From: Streptomyces typhae | GTDB taxonomy: Bacteria; Actinomycetota; Actinomycetes; Streptomycetales; Streptomycetaceae | Assembly: GCF_009755605.1 (NCBI RefSeq) | Contig: NZ_WPNZ01000020.1 | Coordinates: 124,001-188,000, forward strand | DNA: 64,000 nt | Direction of reading: 5' to 3' | Part shown: positions 52,623 to 61,739 of the stretch, in pieces | Layout: each line of letters starts with the position of its first letter | Position numbering within the stretch: the first letter of the stretch is position 1 | Notes under the pieces: generated by a model | What the model was told of the DNA's origin: nothing | Databases searched by the model: none | What the model saw: the letters and a program-made list of their open reading frames with translations, nothing else | Position numbers and translations under genes: made by a program

Positions 52623-55034
52623 CTACGCGGCCGTCTCCCCGGGGCTCCCCGACTCCTCGTACAGTTCGAACCAGATGCTCTTGCCCTCGCCCCGGGGGTC
52701 CACCCCCCACCGGTGCGCGAGCAGCTCCATGAGCACCAGGCCGCGGCCGGAGGACGCCAGCTCGCCGGGCCTGCGCTTGTGCGGCAGGTCGTCGCTGCTG
52801 TCGGAGACCTCCACGCGGAGCCTGCGCGTGCCCTCCTCGCCGGTGACCTCCGCGACCAGGAGCGCGTCGCCGTCCGTGTGCACCAGGACGTTGGTGATCA
52901 TCTCGGAGACCAGCAGGACCGCCGAGTCGACCTGGTCGGGGTCCGCCCAGTCGTGCAGCAGGGACCGCAGATGGCTGCGGGCGCCCGCGACGCGCTCCGG
53001 CTCGGCCTGGGCGATGGTCAGCATCGTGCGGCGGGTGCGCGCGCTCTGTTCGGGGCGGTGGGTGCGGCGCAGCAGGAGTACGGCGATGTCGTCCTCCCTG
53101 CGGTCGGCCAGCGGGCCCGTGGTGTGGTGCGAGGACGGCCCGTGCACGGCCTGCACGAGGGCGTCGGCGAGTGCCTCCAGGCTGTCGCTGTCGGCCGCCT
53201 GCGCTTCGTAGGGCTTGGTTTCGTGCGGCTGTGCTTCGTAGGGCTTGGTTTCGTGCGGCTGTGCTTCGTAGGGCGCTGTTTCGTGCGGCCGTGCTTCGTA
53301 GGACTCGGTTTCGTACAGCCCTGCCTCGTGTCCGTCCCGTTCCAGGACGTCCCGGATGCGGGCCCAGCCCGTCTCCAGGTCGTGGCCGCCGGTCTCGATC
53401 AGGCCGTCCGTGCAGATCAGCATCGTCTCGCCCGCGTCGAGGACGAGCCGGGTCGTGGGGTAGTCGGCATCCGGGTCGATGCCAAGGGGCAGGCCGCCCG
53501 CGATAGGCCTCTGCAGAACCGTTCCGTCACTCATGCGTATGACGGGTTCGGGGTGGCCCGCGCGGGCGATCTCCAGGACACCGGTCGTGGGATCGGCCTC
53601 TACGTAGAGACACGTCGCGAAGCGCGGGTCCCCGGCCATCTCGTCGCGGCTGTCGCGGCTGTCGCGGCTGTCGGGGCCCTCGCGGCTGTCCGTCGAGCCG
53701 TAGGCGGTGCCGTCCATGACGCCGGACAGGAAGCGCGTCGCGCGGGAGAGCACCGCGTCCGGGCGGTGCCCCTCGGAGGCGTACGCACGCAGGGCGATGC
53801 GGAGCTGGCCCATGAGTCCCGCCGCCCGCACGTCGTGGCCCTGTACGTCGCCGATGACGAAGGCGATGCGGCCGCTGGGCAGCGGGATCACGTCGTACCA
53901 GTCACCGCCGACCTGGAGGCCGCCACCCGTCGGCACATAGCGCGCGGCCACGCTCATGCCGGGGATCTCCGGGCCGAGCATCGGCAGCATGGAGCGCTGG
54001 AGGCCGTCGGTCAGCTCCCGCTCCGACTCCGCGACCCCGGCCCGCGAGAGGGCCTGCGCCAGCATTCGGGCGACCGTCGTCAGGACGGAGCGCTCGTCGG
54101 GAGTGAACGACACGGGGTACGTGAACGCGGCCATCCACGCGCCCATCGTGCGGCCCGCGACGGTCAGCGGCAGGAAGGCCCACGACCGCCGCTCGAAGCG
54201 CGAGACCAGGGGCCAGGTGGTCGGATAGCGGCGGCGGTACTCCTCAGGGGAGGAGAGGTAGACCGCGCGGCCGGTGCGCAGCACCTCGGTGGCCGGGTAC
54301 TCCGTGTCCAGGGGCATGGAGGCCAGCGGGTCGTCGTCACCGAAACCGTGGTGCCCGTGGTGGCCGACCACGGTCAGGCGGTCCGCCCTGGCCCCGAAGA
54401 CGGCGAGCCCGTCGGGCGAGAAGCCGGGCATCGACAGGCCCGCGGCCACCCGGAGGACCTCCTCCGTGGAGCGCGCCTCCGCGAGCGCGCGGCCCGCGTC
54501 GAGCAGGAAGGCCTCCCGGGAGCGCCGCCAGTCGCCGGTGACCGGCGCGCGGGCGGCGGCGCCGGGCGCGGGCTCACCGACCTCCTGGAGGGTGCCGATC
54601 AGCTCGTAGGTGTTCGCCTCCTCGTGCACGATCGGCCTGGTGCGGCTGCGCACCGTGCGCAGCACGCGGCGGCCCTGCTCGTCCATGATCCGCAGCCGGG
54701 CCTCGGCGAGGGTGTCCTCGGCGACGGCGAGCTGCACGATGCCGTGGATCTCGTTCCAGTCGACCGGGTGGAACCGGGAGCGCACCGCCGCCTCGGTGGT
54801 GATCCGGGCGTGCGGGGGCAGCCCGAGCAGCCGGGCCGCCTCGGCGTCCAGGGTGACGATCCCGGTGGCGTTGTCCCAGCGCCACAGGCCGGTCGCGACC
54901 GCCGCGAGCACCTCGTCGACGGGCGGCAGCGAGTCCCCGGCGGGGGGCAGGGAGTCCTCCACGGGCTGCAAGGAGTCCCGTCCCGGCGGCAGGGGACCGT
55001 CCGCCACCTGCTCACGGGGCTCATCGGTGCGCAT
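52623..55034 (-). CDS. PAS-GAF-PP2C phosphatase with HATPase domain (SpoIIE-like)
   Basis: 803 residues from ATG 55034, set by a leaderless -10 (TACAGT on the minus strand). Domains in order: PAS (about 45-145, WRWDNATGIVTLDAEAARLLGLPPH), GAF (about 165-325), PP2C/SpoIIE phosphatase (about 330-600; metal ligands in GGDWYDVIPLPSGRIAFVIGDVQGHD, GHPEPV and CTDGLIE), and a C-terminal HATPase_c of anti-sigma type (EMITNVLVHTDGDALLV, GRGLVLMELLAHRWG). A run of ten-residue repeats (KPYEAQPHET, 30-bp period) sits between the PP2C and ATPase domains. Such proteins dephosphorylate anti-anti-sigma factors and so free sigma factors under stress. Confidence 0.93.
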   Translation of the reverse strand: MRTDEPREQVADGPLPPGRDSLQPVEDSLPPAGDSLPPVDEVLAAVATGLWRWDNATGIVTLDAEAARLLGLPPHARITTEAAVRSRFHPVDWNEIHGIVQLAVAEDTLAEARLRIMDEQGRRVLRTVRSRTRPIVHEEANTYELIGTLQEVGEPAPGAAARAPVTGDWRRSREAFLLDAGRALAEARSTEEVLRVAAGLSMPGFSPDGLAVFGARADRLTVVGHHGHHGFGDDDPLASMPLDTEYPATEVLRTGRAVYLSSPEEYRRRYPTTWPLVSRFERRSWAFLPLTVAGRTMGAWMAAFTYPVSFTPDERSVLTTVARMLAQALSRAGVAESERELTDGLQRSMLPMLGPEIPGMSVAARYVPTGGGLQVGGDWYDVIPLPSGRIAFVIGDVQGHDVRAAGLMGQLRIALRAYASEGHRPDAVLSRATRFLSGVMDGTAYGSTDSREGPDSRDSRDSRDEMAGDPRFATCLYVEADPTTGVLEIARAGHPEPVIRMSDGTVLQRPIAGGLPLGIDPDADYPTTRLVLDAGETMLICTDGLIETGGHDLETGWARIRDVLERDGHEAGLYETESYEARPHETAPYEAQPHETKPYEAQPHETKPYEAQAADSDSLEALADALVQAVHGPSSHHTTGPLADRREDDIAVLLLRRTHRPEQSARTRRTMLTIAQAEPERVAGARSHLRSLLHDWADPDQVDSAVLLVSEMITNVLVHTDGDALLVAEVTGEEGTRRLRVEVSDSSDDLPHKRRPGELASSGRGLVLMELLAHRWGVDPRGEGKSIWFELYEESGSPGETAA
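53201..53310 (-). repeat. Three 30-bp tandem units in the phosphatase gene
   Basis: Units at 53221, 53251 and 53281, with a partial copy before; they encode KPYEAQPHET-like decapeptides between two folded domains. Confidence 0.88.
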
Positions 55035-55035
55035 T

Positions 55036-55059
55036 GCATCACTGTAGGAACAGTGATGC
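55036..55059 (-). promoter_or_regulatory. 10-bp palindromic operator over the phosphatase promoter
   Basis: GCATCACTGT (55036-55045) and ACAGTGATGC (55050-55059) are perfect reverse complements around AGGA. The minus-strand -10 TACAGT (55041-55046) lies inside the left arm, and translation starts about six bases beyond it, so a bound protein would block initiation. Confidence 0.65.
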
Positions 55060-55215
55060 GCCGCTCGCCACCGTATGTCCGTCCCGTCCGCACCCTCCGT
55101 CCCGTCCGCACGGCTGTGCCCTCTCTCCCCTCTGTCCCCTCCCTCCCCTCCGTCACCGTGGTCGGCCGTGTACGGGTCGGGCATATACGAGGGGAAGTGA
55201 TCTTCCACCGGACGG

Positions 55216-55221
55216 TAGCCT
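55216..55221 (+). promoter_or_regulatory. Probable aspS -10 box (TAGCCT)
   Basis: Leaves a leader of about 75 bases before ATG 55304. No T-box or other riboswitch is visible in it. Confidence 0.45.
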
Positions 55222-55303
55222 TGACAGCCAGCACCTCCTGCACGCCGGTCCGGGGCACCTTCCGGGCGGGCTCCCCCGATTCCGAAAGACTGGATGAACG
55301 ACG

Positions 55304-57169
55304 ATGCATCGGTACAGGTCGCACACGTGCGGTGAGCTCCGGGCCTCTGACGTCGGCACCGACGTCCGGCTGAGCGGATGGCTGCACAATCGGCGCGACC
55401 TGGGCGGCATCCTCTTCATCGATATCCGTGATCACTACGGGATCACGCAGCTCGTCGCACGCCCCGGCACCGCCGCGGCCGAGACCCTGGACAAGCTCTC
55501 CAAGGAGACGGTCGTCCGTGTCGACGGCAAGGTCGTCTCGCGCGGCGCGGAGAACGTGAACCCGGAGCTGCCCACCGGCGAGATCGAGATCGAGGCCGTC
55601 GAGGTCGAGGTGCTCGGCGCGGCCGCCCCGCTGCCCTTCACGATCAACGCCGAGGACGGCGTGAACGAGGAGCGCCGCCTGGAGTACCGCTTCCTGGACC
55701 TGCGCCGCGAGCGCATGCACCGCAACATCATGCTGCGCAGCGCCGTGATCGCCTCGATCCGCTCGAAGATGGTGGCCCTCGGCTTCAACGAGATGGCGAC
55801 GCCGATCCTCACCGCGACCTCCCCCGAGGGCGCGCGCGACTTCGTGGTCCCCTCCCGCCTGAACCCGGGCCGGTTCTACGCCCTGCCGCAGGCCCCGCAG
55901 CAGTTCAAGCAGCTCCTCATGATCTCCGGCTTCGACCGGTACTTCCAGATCGCGCCGTGCTTCCGCGACGAGGACGCCCGCGCGGACCGCTCGCCGGGCG
56001 AGTTCTACCAGCTCGACGTGGAGATGTCCTTCGTCGAGCAGGAGGACGTCTTCCAGCCCATCGAGAAGCTGATGACGGAGCTGTTCACGGAGTTCGGCGG
56101 CGGCCGTGAGGTCACCTCGCCGTTCCCGCGCATCCCGTTCCGCGAGTCGATGCTGAAGTACGGCAACGACAAGCCCGACCTGCGCGCCAAGCTCGAACTC
56201 GTCGACATCACCGACGTCTTCGCGGACTCGGAGTTCAAGGCGTTCGCGGGCAAGCACGTGCGCGCCCTGCCGGTGCCGGACACCGCCGGGCAGTCCCGCA
56301 AGTTCTTCGACGGCCTCGGTGAGTACGCCGTCGAGCACGGCGCGAAGGGCCTGGCCTGGATCCGGGTCGGCGAGGACGGCGCGTTCGCGGGCCCGATCGC
56401 CAAGTTCCTCACCGCGGGCGACGTGGAGGAGCTGACCAAGCGCCTCGCGCTGGCCCCCGGCCACGCCGTCTTCTTCGGCGCGGGCGAGTTCGACGACGTC
56501 TCGAAGATCATGAGCGCGGTGCGCGTCGAGGCCGCCAAGCGCGCCGGGCACTTCGAGGAGGACGTCTTCCGGTTCTGCTGGATCGTCGACTTCCCGATGT
56601 ACGAGAAGGACGAGGACACCGGGAAGATCGACTTCTCCCACAACCCGTTCTCCATGCCCCAGGGCGGCATGAAGGACCTCCAGGAGAAGGACCCGCTCGA
56701 CATCCTCGCCTGGCAGTACGACATCGTCTGCAACGGCATCGAGCTGTCGTCCGGCGCCATCCGCAACCACGAGCCCGAGGTCATGCTGAAGGCCTTCGAG
56801 ATCGCGGGCTACGCGGCGGAGACGGTCGAGCAGGAGTTCGCGGGCATGCTGCGCGCGTTCCGCCTCGGCGCCCCGCCGCACGGTGGCATCGCCCCCGGTG
56901 TCGACCGCATCGTGATGCTGCTCGCAGACGAGCCGAACATCCGCGAGACGATCGCCTTCCCGCTCAACGGCAACGCCCAGGACCTGATGATGGGCGCCCC
57001 GACCGAGCTGGAGGAGTCCCGCCTCCGGGAGCTGAACATCGCGCTCCGCAAGCCGGCCGCCCCGGCCCGCCACGAGATCGTCTCCGCCAAGGAGGACGCC
57101 TCCGGCGCTTCCGCCGCGGACGCCTCCGGCAAGGACGCCTCCGGCACGGGGGAGCAGGGCGCCAAGTAG
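55304..57169 (+). CDS. aspS: Aspartyl-tRNA synthetase
   Basis: 621 residues. N-terminal OB-fold anticodon domain (SHTCGELRASDVGTDVRLSGWLHNRRDLGG), then the class II catalytic core: motif 2 FRDEDARADRSPGEFYQLD and motif 3 GGIAPGVDRIVMLL, with the bacterial GAD insertion between them. It charges tRNA-Asp; many actinobacterial forms also charge tRNA-Asn for later amidation, which I cannot decide here. The last 30 residues are an Ala/Ser/Gly/Asp tail (DASGASAADASG) beyond the normal end, again repeat-like. A GGA-poor leader means weak ribosome binding, but the start is firm from family alignment. Confidence 0.98.
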   Translation: MHRYRSHTCGELRASDVGTDVRLSGWLHNRRDLGGILFIDIRDHYGITQLVARPGTAAAETLDKLSKETVVRVDGKVVSRGAENVNPELPTGEIEIEAVEVEVLGAAAPLPFTINAEDGVNEERRLEYRFLDLRRERMHRNIMLRSAVIASIRSKMVALGFNEMATPILTATSPEGARDFVVPSRLNPGRFYALPQAPQQFKQLLMISGFDRYFQIAPCFRDEDARADRSPGEFYQLDVEMSFVEQEDVFQPIEKLMTELFTEFGGGREVTSPFPRIPFRESMLKYGNDKPDLRAKLELVDITDVFADSEFKAFAGKHVRALPVPDTAGQSRKFFDGLGEYAVEHGAKGLAWIRVGEDGAFAGPIAKFLTAGDVEELTKRLALAPGHAVFFGAGEFDDVSKIMSAVRVEAAKRAGHFEEDVFRFCWIVDFPMYEKDEDTGKIDFSHNPFSMPQGGMKDLQEKDPLDILAWQYDIVCNGIELSSGAIRNHEPEVMLKAFEIAGYAAETVEQEFAGMLRAFRLGAPPHGGIAPGVDRIVMLLADEPNIRETIAFPLNGNAQDLMMGAPTELEESRLRELNIALRKPAAPARHEIVSAKEDASGASAADASGKDASGTGEQGAK

Positions 57170-57186
57170 CTCTCGTCGTACGGCAG

Positions 57187-57220
57187 AGGGGCTCGGGACC
57201 GGTGACGGTCCCGGGCCCCT
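57187..57220 (+). terminator. 15-bp hairpin terminator after aspS
   Basis: The bases 57187-57201 pair with 57206-57220 (one G-T pair) around GTGA, 17 bases past the stop. Confidence 0.8.
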
Positions 57221-57313
57221 CCTGCGCAACACCACTCCAACTCCCTGATCACTCCACTACCCTGACAGTTCATCAAGCGCACACCTCACGTGCACGGACG
57301 CAACGGGGGGCCG

Positions 57314-59626
57314 GTGTCCGACGACCTGGGATTCGGCAAGCTCCTTGACGACGACGGGCTGGTCGCCCGGCTGCTCGGCAAGACCCACAAGGGACGCAAC
57401 CGCCCGCTCCTGTACGGGCCCGACCTGCCGGTGGTCCTGCTCACCGGCGGCCCCGGCATGGGCAAGGGACGGCTCCTGCGCTGCGTACGGGAGGAGTTCG
57501 GACGCCATGTCCCCGCCGCCCACCTGGACTGCGCCGCCCCCGTGTACGCCGAGCGCGCCGCCCAGCACCCCACCACCCGCTCCGACGTCACCGAGGCCCT
57601 GCGGGAGCTGGCGGTGCAGTTCGGGGCGTGGGGCGGCGACGGCGGCGCGATCCCGGTGCCGCGCCTGTACGCGGGCCTGGTGGCCGTCGCCGCCGGTGAC
57701 CCGCTGGCCGCCTCCGCCACCGGCCTCGAAGAGGTGCGCAGACACGACGACCTGCTGCCCCGCGGCTCCTTCTGGGGCGGGATCCTGCACCGCGCGTTCC
57801 GCGCCTACCTCGCCGCGCTCGCGGCCCTGCTCGCCGCCCAGCCGCTGGCGACACCGCTCATCACCGCCATCCTCGACGAACTCTTCGAGCGGCTCTCCTC
57901 CGAGGGCAGGGCGGCCCTGGAGGACTGCTACGGCGCCTACTCGGGCGCGGCCGGACACCCGCGCCTCGGCCTGCACGCCCTCAGCGTGGACTTCCAGCAG
58001 GGCGGCGAGGGGCGCGCCAACGCCGAGAGCTTCCTGTTCCGGGCGCTGCGCGAGGACGTGGAGGCCGCGTACGCGTCGGTGCGCGGGCGGATGGCGCGCG
58101 CCGGGCGCCCCGCCGTGCTGCTCGACCACGCGGACAACGCCCTCGGCAGGCGGCTGCTCAGGCCCGTCCTGCTCGACCGCGAGAGCGGGCACCACGACCG
58201 GGTGGTGGTGTGCGCGACGGCCCGCCGCGCGGACGGCGGCCGTTTCCTGTACCGCTCGACGGACGCCGACGCCGACACCGTGACGGCCTGGGGCCCCGCC
58301 GACGGCGGGCTGCCCGGCTGGCGGCGCGCTGAGGGCGGCGTACCGGGCCTGGTCGCCCCGGCGCGCGGGGTCCTGCTCGTGCGCATGCCCACCCTGACGA
58401 CCGAGCAGCAGAACAACGAGATCGCCCGGCTCCAGGGGCACGGGCGGGGCGGCGCGGCCGGCACGCGGGGCCTGGGCGGCCATCCGCCGGGGGAGCACGC
58501 GTCGCGGCTGCGGGTCGAGAGCGGCATCCACCGGCTCAGCGGCGGCCGGCCGCGCTTCGTCACCCGGCTCGGGGAGGGCGCCGCGGCGCTGCGGGTGCGC
58601 GAGCCGGGCGCGTTCACCGACTGGGACCTCCTGGACGCGCCCGTGCGGTCGCGGGACGAGCCGGAGGGGCGCCCCGTGCCCGTGGCGGACCTCCTCCTGG
58701 ACGACCTCATCGTCCGCCAGCTCCCCGAGGAACTGCCGCCCGAGCAGCACGACCACTGGCTCGACCTGCTCACCCATCTGTCCGTCGCGCACACCGGCCC
58801 GTGCGCGCAGTGGCTGATGCAGTCCTGGCAGGAGGGGCGCGACGTGCGCCTGTCCGCGTACCGCATCGACGAACTCCTCGCCGACAACGGCTGGCCGCGG
58901 TGTTCGCGCCACTTCATCGGTGACCGGGGGTTGCGGCATCTGCTGATGCGGCGGCTGTACGGGATGCGGGGGCCGCGCGGGGCGCGCGTGGGCGACGAAG
59001 GGGAGGGCTCTGGCGGCGGGGGCGGTCCCGGCGGGGGCACGGGCGAGGACCCGGGCGGTTCCGGCGGTGGCACAGGCGTGCGTGGCGGTGTCTGGCGGGT
59101 CGATCATCTGCTGCTGCGCGATCACTTCGCGAGCCGCTCCCCCGCCGCCGACGACGACCAGTGCGGCACCGCGGCGGCGCACGCCGCGCACCACCATCTC
59201 GCGGCGGGCGGCGTGGACGCCGCCGTGGACCATCTGACCGGTGCGTTCCCGCTGCGTGACAGCACGCGCTCGATGCGGGAGTGGTGCGCGGAGCTGCTCG
59301 CGATCGCGGGCGCGCCCTGCGCCGCCCCGCTGGCCGGTGAGCCGGACGACCGGCACGCGCGCGCCCTGGGGGAGGCCCCGCCGTCGGGCGGTGACTGGCT
59401 GCGGCGCCGGATCGACCGGCTGCTGCACGCGGTGTGGGTGTACGAGGACCGGACCCGCCCGGTCGACCAGGCGCTCGCGGGCACCTGGCGGCAGTTGCTC
59501 GACCGGCTCACGGACGAGGAGATGCCGGGCACGGAGGTGCTCACGCGCATGGCCGGTGAGTGGGCGCAACTCGCGCAGGAGAGGCAGCCGCTGAGCGCCT
59601 GCACGTGCACGCGGCATCTCGGCTAG
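57314..59626 (+). CDS. Large P-loop protein, function unknown
   Basis: 770 residues from GTG 57314 (G-rich site just before; GTG 57290 is possible). Near residue 55 is a Walker A-like PVVLLTGGPGMGKGRLLRCV, in which the usual Ser/Thr after Lys is Gly, then RPAVLLDHADNA at about 275, a Walker B-like strand. The rest is helical, with a Gly-rich loop around residues 555-600. The layout recalls STAND-type NTPases without the sensor repeats. It is followed 101 bases later by an anchored binding protein with the same strand. TACCCT at 57258-57263 may be its -10. I do not recognise a named family. Confidence 0.75.
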   Translation: MSDDLGFGKLLDDDGLVARLLGKTHKGRNRPLLYGPDLPVVLLTGGPGMGKGRLLRCVREEFGRHVPAAHLDCAAPVYAERAAQHPTTRSDVTEALRELAVQFGAWGGDGGAIPVPRLYAGLVAVAAGDPLAASATGLEEVRRHDDLLPRGSFWGGILHRAFRAYLAALAALLAAQPLATPLITAILDELFERLSSEGRAALEDCYGAYSGAAGHPRLGLHALSVDFQQGGEGRANAESFLFRALREDVEAAYASVRGRMARAGRPAVLLDHADNALGRRLLRPVLLDRESGHHDRVVVCATARRADGGRFLYRSTDADADTVTAWGPADGGLPGWRRAEGGVPGLVAPARGVLLVRMPTLTTEQQNNEIARLQGHGRGGAAGTRGLGGHPPGEHASRLRVESGIHRLSGGRPRFVTRLGEGAAALRVREPGAFTDWDLLDAPVRSRDEPEGRPVPVADLLLDDLIVRQLPEELPPEQHDHWLDLLTHLSVAHTGPCAQWLMQSWQEGRDVRLSAYRIDELLADNGWPRCSRHFIGDRGLRHLLMRRLYGMRGPRGARVGDEGEGSGGGGGPGGGTGEDPGGSGGGTGVRGGVWRVDHLLLRDHFASRSPAADDDQCGTAAAHAAHHHLAAGGVDAAVDHLTGAFPLRDSTRSMREWCAELLAIAGAPCAAPLAGEPDDRHARALGEAPPSGGDWLRRRIDRLLHAVWVYEDRTRPVDQALAGTWRQLLDRLTDEEMPGTEVLTRMAGEWAQLAQERQPLSACTCTRHLG

Positions 59627-59698
59627 CGCACGGCGGTACGACGGTTGTCCGACCGGGGGGCGGGGGCCGGTGGACCGAGGGTTCAGGAGGGGGCGGCG

Positions 59699-59734
59699 AT
59701 GTACGACGGCGGAAGAGGGCGGGCGCGGTGTTGA
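59699..59734 (+). CDS. Possible 11-codon leader ORF
   Basis: ATG 59699 has the best ribosome binding site in the area (AGGAGGGGG). It reads MYDGGRGRARC and stops at TGA 59732-59734, overlapping the GTG start (59728) of the binding-protein gene in another frame. It may couple translation. Length alone cannot prove it is made. Confidence 0.3.
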   Translation: MYDGGRGRARC

Positions 59735-61308
59735 ACTGGCTGTACAACCACCTGTGGGCGACGCGCCTGAAGAAGGCCGTCTCGATCCTGGCGGCCGCCG
59801 CGGTGGTGACGGCGGTGGCGATCCTCGTACCGCGGAGCGTCGGCGGCCCGGACACCTGCGCCGACGGCGTGGAGAAGCACGGCGGCGAGTGCATAGGGGT
59901 GAACGGCTCCGGATACGACTTCGGCACCCCGGAGATCACCGCGGTCAGCGCCGCGATCGCCGCGGAGAACCGGCGGGTGGACGACCGCCCGCACATCACG
60001 GTCGCCATGATGCTGCCGCTCCAGCCGGAGTCGGACGCCGAACGCAAGCAGCTCCGCAGCGACGTGCAGGGCGCCTACCTCGCCCAGTACCGCGCGAACC
60101 GCGCCGAGCAGAAGCCGCTCCTTCGCCTGGTCCTCGCCAACCCCGGCCGGAACTACGGCCAGCAGGAGCGGATCGTGGACCGGCTCGCCGCACTCGCGAG
60201 TTCCACGCGGCACAATCTGCGGGCGGTCACCGGCTTCAATCTGAGCCTGCGCAACACGGTCGCCGCCGTCGACCGGCTCACCAACGAGCTGCGCATCCCC
60301 GTCCTGATCAGCCGTGCGAGCGCCGACGAACTCGCCAACGCCGAGGGGCGCGAGCGGACGCCGCGCTTCCGGGGCCTGGCACGGGTGATCCCCACCAACC
60401 GGCAGCAGGCCGAGGCGCTCGCCGCGTTCCACGGCGACCTGAACGACGACGAGACCGTCCTGGTCAGGGACACCCGGCCGGACGACGTCTATGTCGCGTC
60501 CCTGGCACGGGCGTTCAGCCGTGACGAGCCGGGCCGGGCCGGTGCCAAGGACCAGGAGTTCCTCTCGCCGTCGATCAGCGACCCCGGGGAGACCGGCAAC
60601 GACTTCTCCCTGATCGGCCACAACATCTGCCAGTCCCGGGCGACGGTCGTCTACTTCGCCGGGCGCCCCGTCCATCTGCGGCTCTTCGCCCTCAAGTTGG
60701 CGGAGGTGCCGTGCCACGGCAAGAAGTACAAGGTCGTGAGCGGTTCGGGTGCGGCGACCCTCGACCGGTACATGAGCGACGCGGACTGGAAGAAGCTCCT
60801 GGGCGACGAGGGCGCCAAGGAGCCCACGGTCACCGTGCAGTACACGGCCCCGGGGCACCCCGCCGCCTGGTCGGCTGCGGCGCGCGGGGCGAAGAACCCG
60901 CCCGCGCACCTGGCCGAGCCCGGCCGTGAGCTGCGGGAGCTGCGCCGGCTCGTCGCGCGGGAGGAGGCCGGGGACATCGGCCCGGTCGATCTTGACGACT
61001 CCCGCACCATGCTGGTGCACGACGGGGTGCGCACGATCACCCAGGCGGTGTTCCTGGCGAACGCCCAGTCGGCCGGTACGGTGCCGCCGCGCGAGCGGGT
61101 GTCCGCGCAGTGGTCCCGCCTGGAGTCCGCGCACCGGGTGGCCGGAACCAGTGGGTGGGTGTGCCTGACCAACGCCGGAAATCCGTACGACAAGCCGGTG
61201 GCCGTCGTCGAGCTCGATCCCCGTACGCGGAAGCTGCGGTTCGTCGGCCTGGGGTGGCCGGAGGGGCGGGCGCAGCCGAAGGACTGCGTGGTGCCGAGCG
61301 GGACGTGA
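59728..61308 (+). CDS. Membrane-anchored type-I periplasmic-binding-like protein
   Basis: 526 residues from GTG 59728. A basic N-terminus and one membrane helix (AVSILAAAAVVTAVAILVP, about 15-35) put the rest outside. The outer part has the fold signs of ABC branched-chain amino acid-binding proteins: ITVAMMLPLQPESDAERKQLRSDVQGAYLAQYRANR, VTGFNLSLRNTVAAVDRL, PVLISRASADELA and VVYFAGRPVHLRLFALKLAEVPC, then WVCLTNAGNPYDKPVAVVELD. Unlike real substrate-binding lipoproteins it has no lipobox and no permease gene nearby. Its neighbour is a cytoplasmic P-loop protein, so a ligand-sensing pair rather than an uptake system is plausible. Confidence 0.75.
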   Translation: MLNWLYNHLWATRLKKAVSILAAAAVVTAVAILVPRSVGGPDTCADGVEKHGGECIGVNGSGYDFGTPEITAVSAAIAAENRRVDDRPHITVAMMLPLQPESDAERKQLRSDVQGAYLAQYRANRAEQKPLLRLVLANPGRNYGQQERIVDRLAALASSTRHNLRAVTGFNLSLRNTVAAVDRLTNELRIPVLISRASADELANAEGRERTPRFRGLARVIPTNRQQAEALAAFHGDLNDDETVLVRDTRPDDVYVASLARAFSRDEPGRAGAKDQEFLSPSISDPGETGNDFSLIGHNICQSRATVVYFAGRPVHLRLFALKLAEVPCHGKKYKVVSGSGAATLDRYMSDADWKKLLGDEGAKEPTVTVQYTAPGHPAAWSAAARGAKNPPAHLAEPGRELRELRRLVAREEAGDIGPVDLDDSRTMLVHDGVRTITQAVFLANAQSAGTVPPRERVSAQWSRLESAHRVAGTSGWVCLTNAGNPYDKPVAVVELDPRTRKLRFVGLGWPEGRAQPKDCVVPSGT

Positions 61309-61343
61309 CGGAGCGTGGTCGGGTGTGACGGGTCTGTGGGCGG

Positions 61344-61589
61344 TCAGGCGGCGCGTTCGGGAGCGCCGTGCGTCTGCTTGGCGCCGTGCGCCTGTGTGCT
61401 GCGGGCGATCCGGGAGCTGTGCGCCAGGGATTCGGCGGCCGCCCACTCGGTCACGAGGCGTTGGTACTCGCGCCGCTGCTCGGTGCTCAGGCGCCCGCCG
61501 CAACGCAGCCACAGCGCACGGATCTCCTCGTTCACCTCGGCGGAGGTACGAGGGCTCCGCCGGCTCTCGGAAGCGGGATTCGTGGGCAT
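61344..61589 (-). CDS. Small helical protein, unknown
   Basis: 81 residues from ATG 61589. A charged helical core (SAEVNEEIRALWLRCGGRLSTEQRREYQRLVTEWAAAE) between disordered ends (Ser/Thr/Ala and His/Gln/Ala). No family recognised; the codon use matches the neighbours, so it is probably real. Confidence 0.6.
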   Translation of the reverse strand: MPTNPASESRRSPRTSAEVNEEIRALWLRCGGRLSTEQRREYQRLVTEWAAAESLAHSSRIARSTQAHGAKQTHGAPERAA

Positions 61590-61739
61590 GTTGTGAAGCG
61601 TACGTGCGACGGAGTGAAGACGAAGTGAGGCCGATCACGAAGTGATCAACGGCTCATCGGAGCCGCACAGATCAAGCCACGGGCAAACTGTGGCGCCCCT
61701 CACTTCCCGCACCTGGTCCGGTGTGCTCACGGCACGAGC

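Noticed and set aside
55222..55303. aspS leader considered for a T-box riboswitch
   Set aside because: No T-box sequence or specifier-loop structure is seen, and T-boxes before aspS are not expected in this group.
54599..59617. Long minus-strand frames (878 and 786 codons) over aspS and the P-loop gene
   Set aside because: aspS is certain on the plus strand and the minus frames are low complexity.
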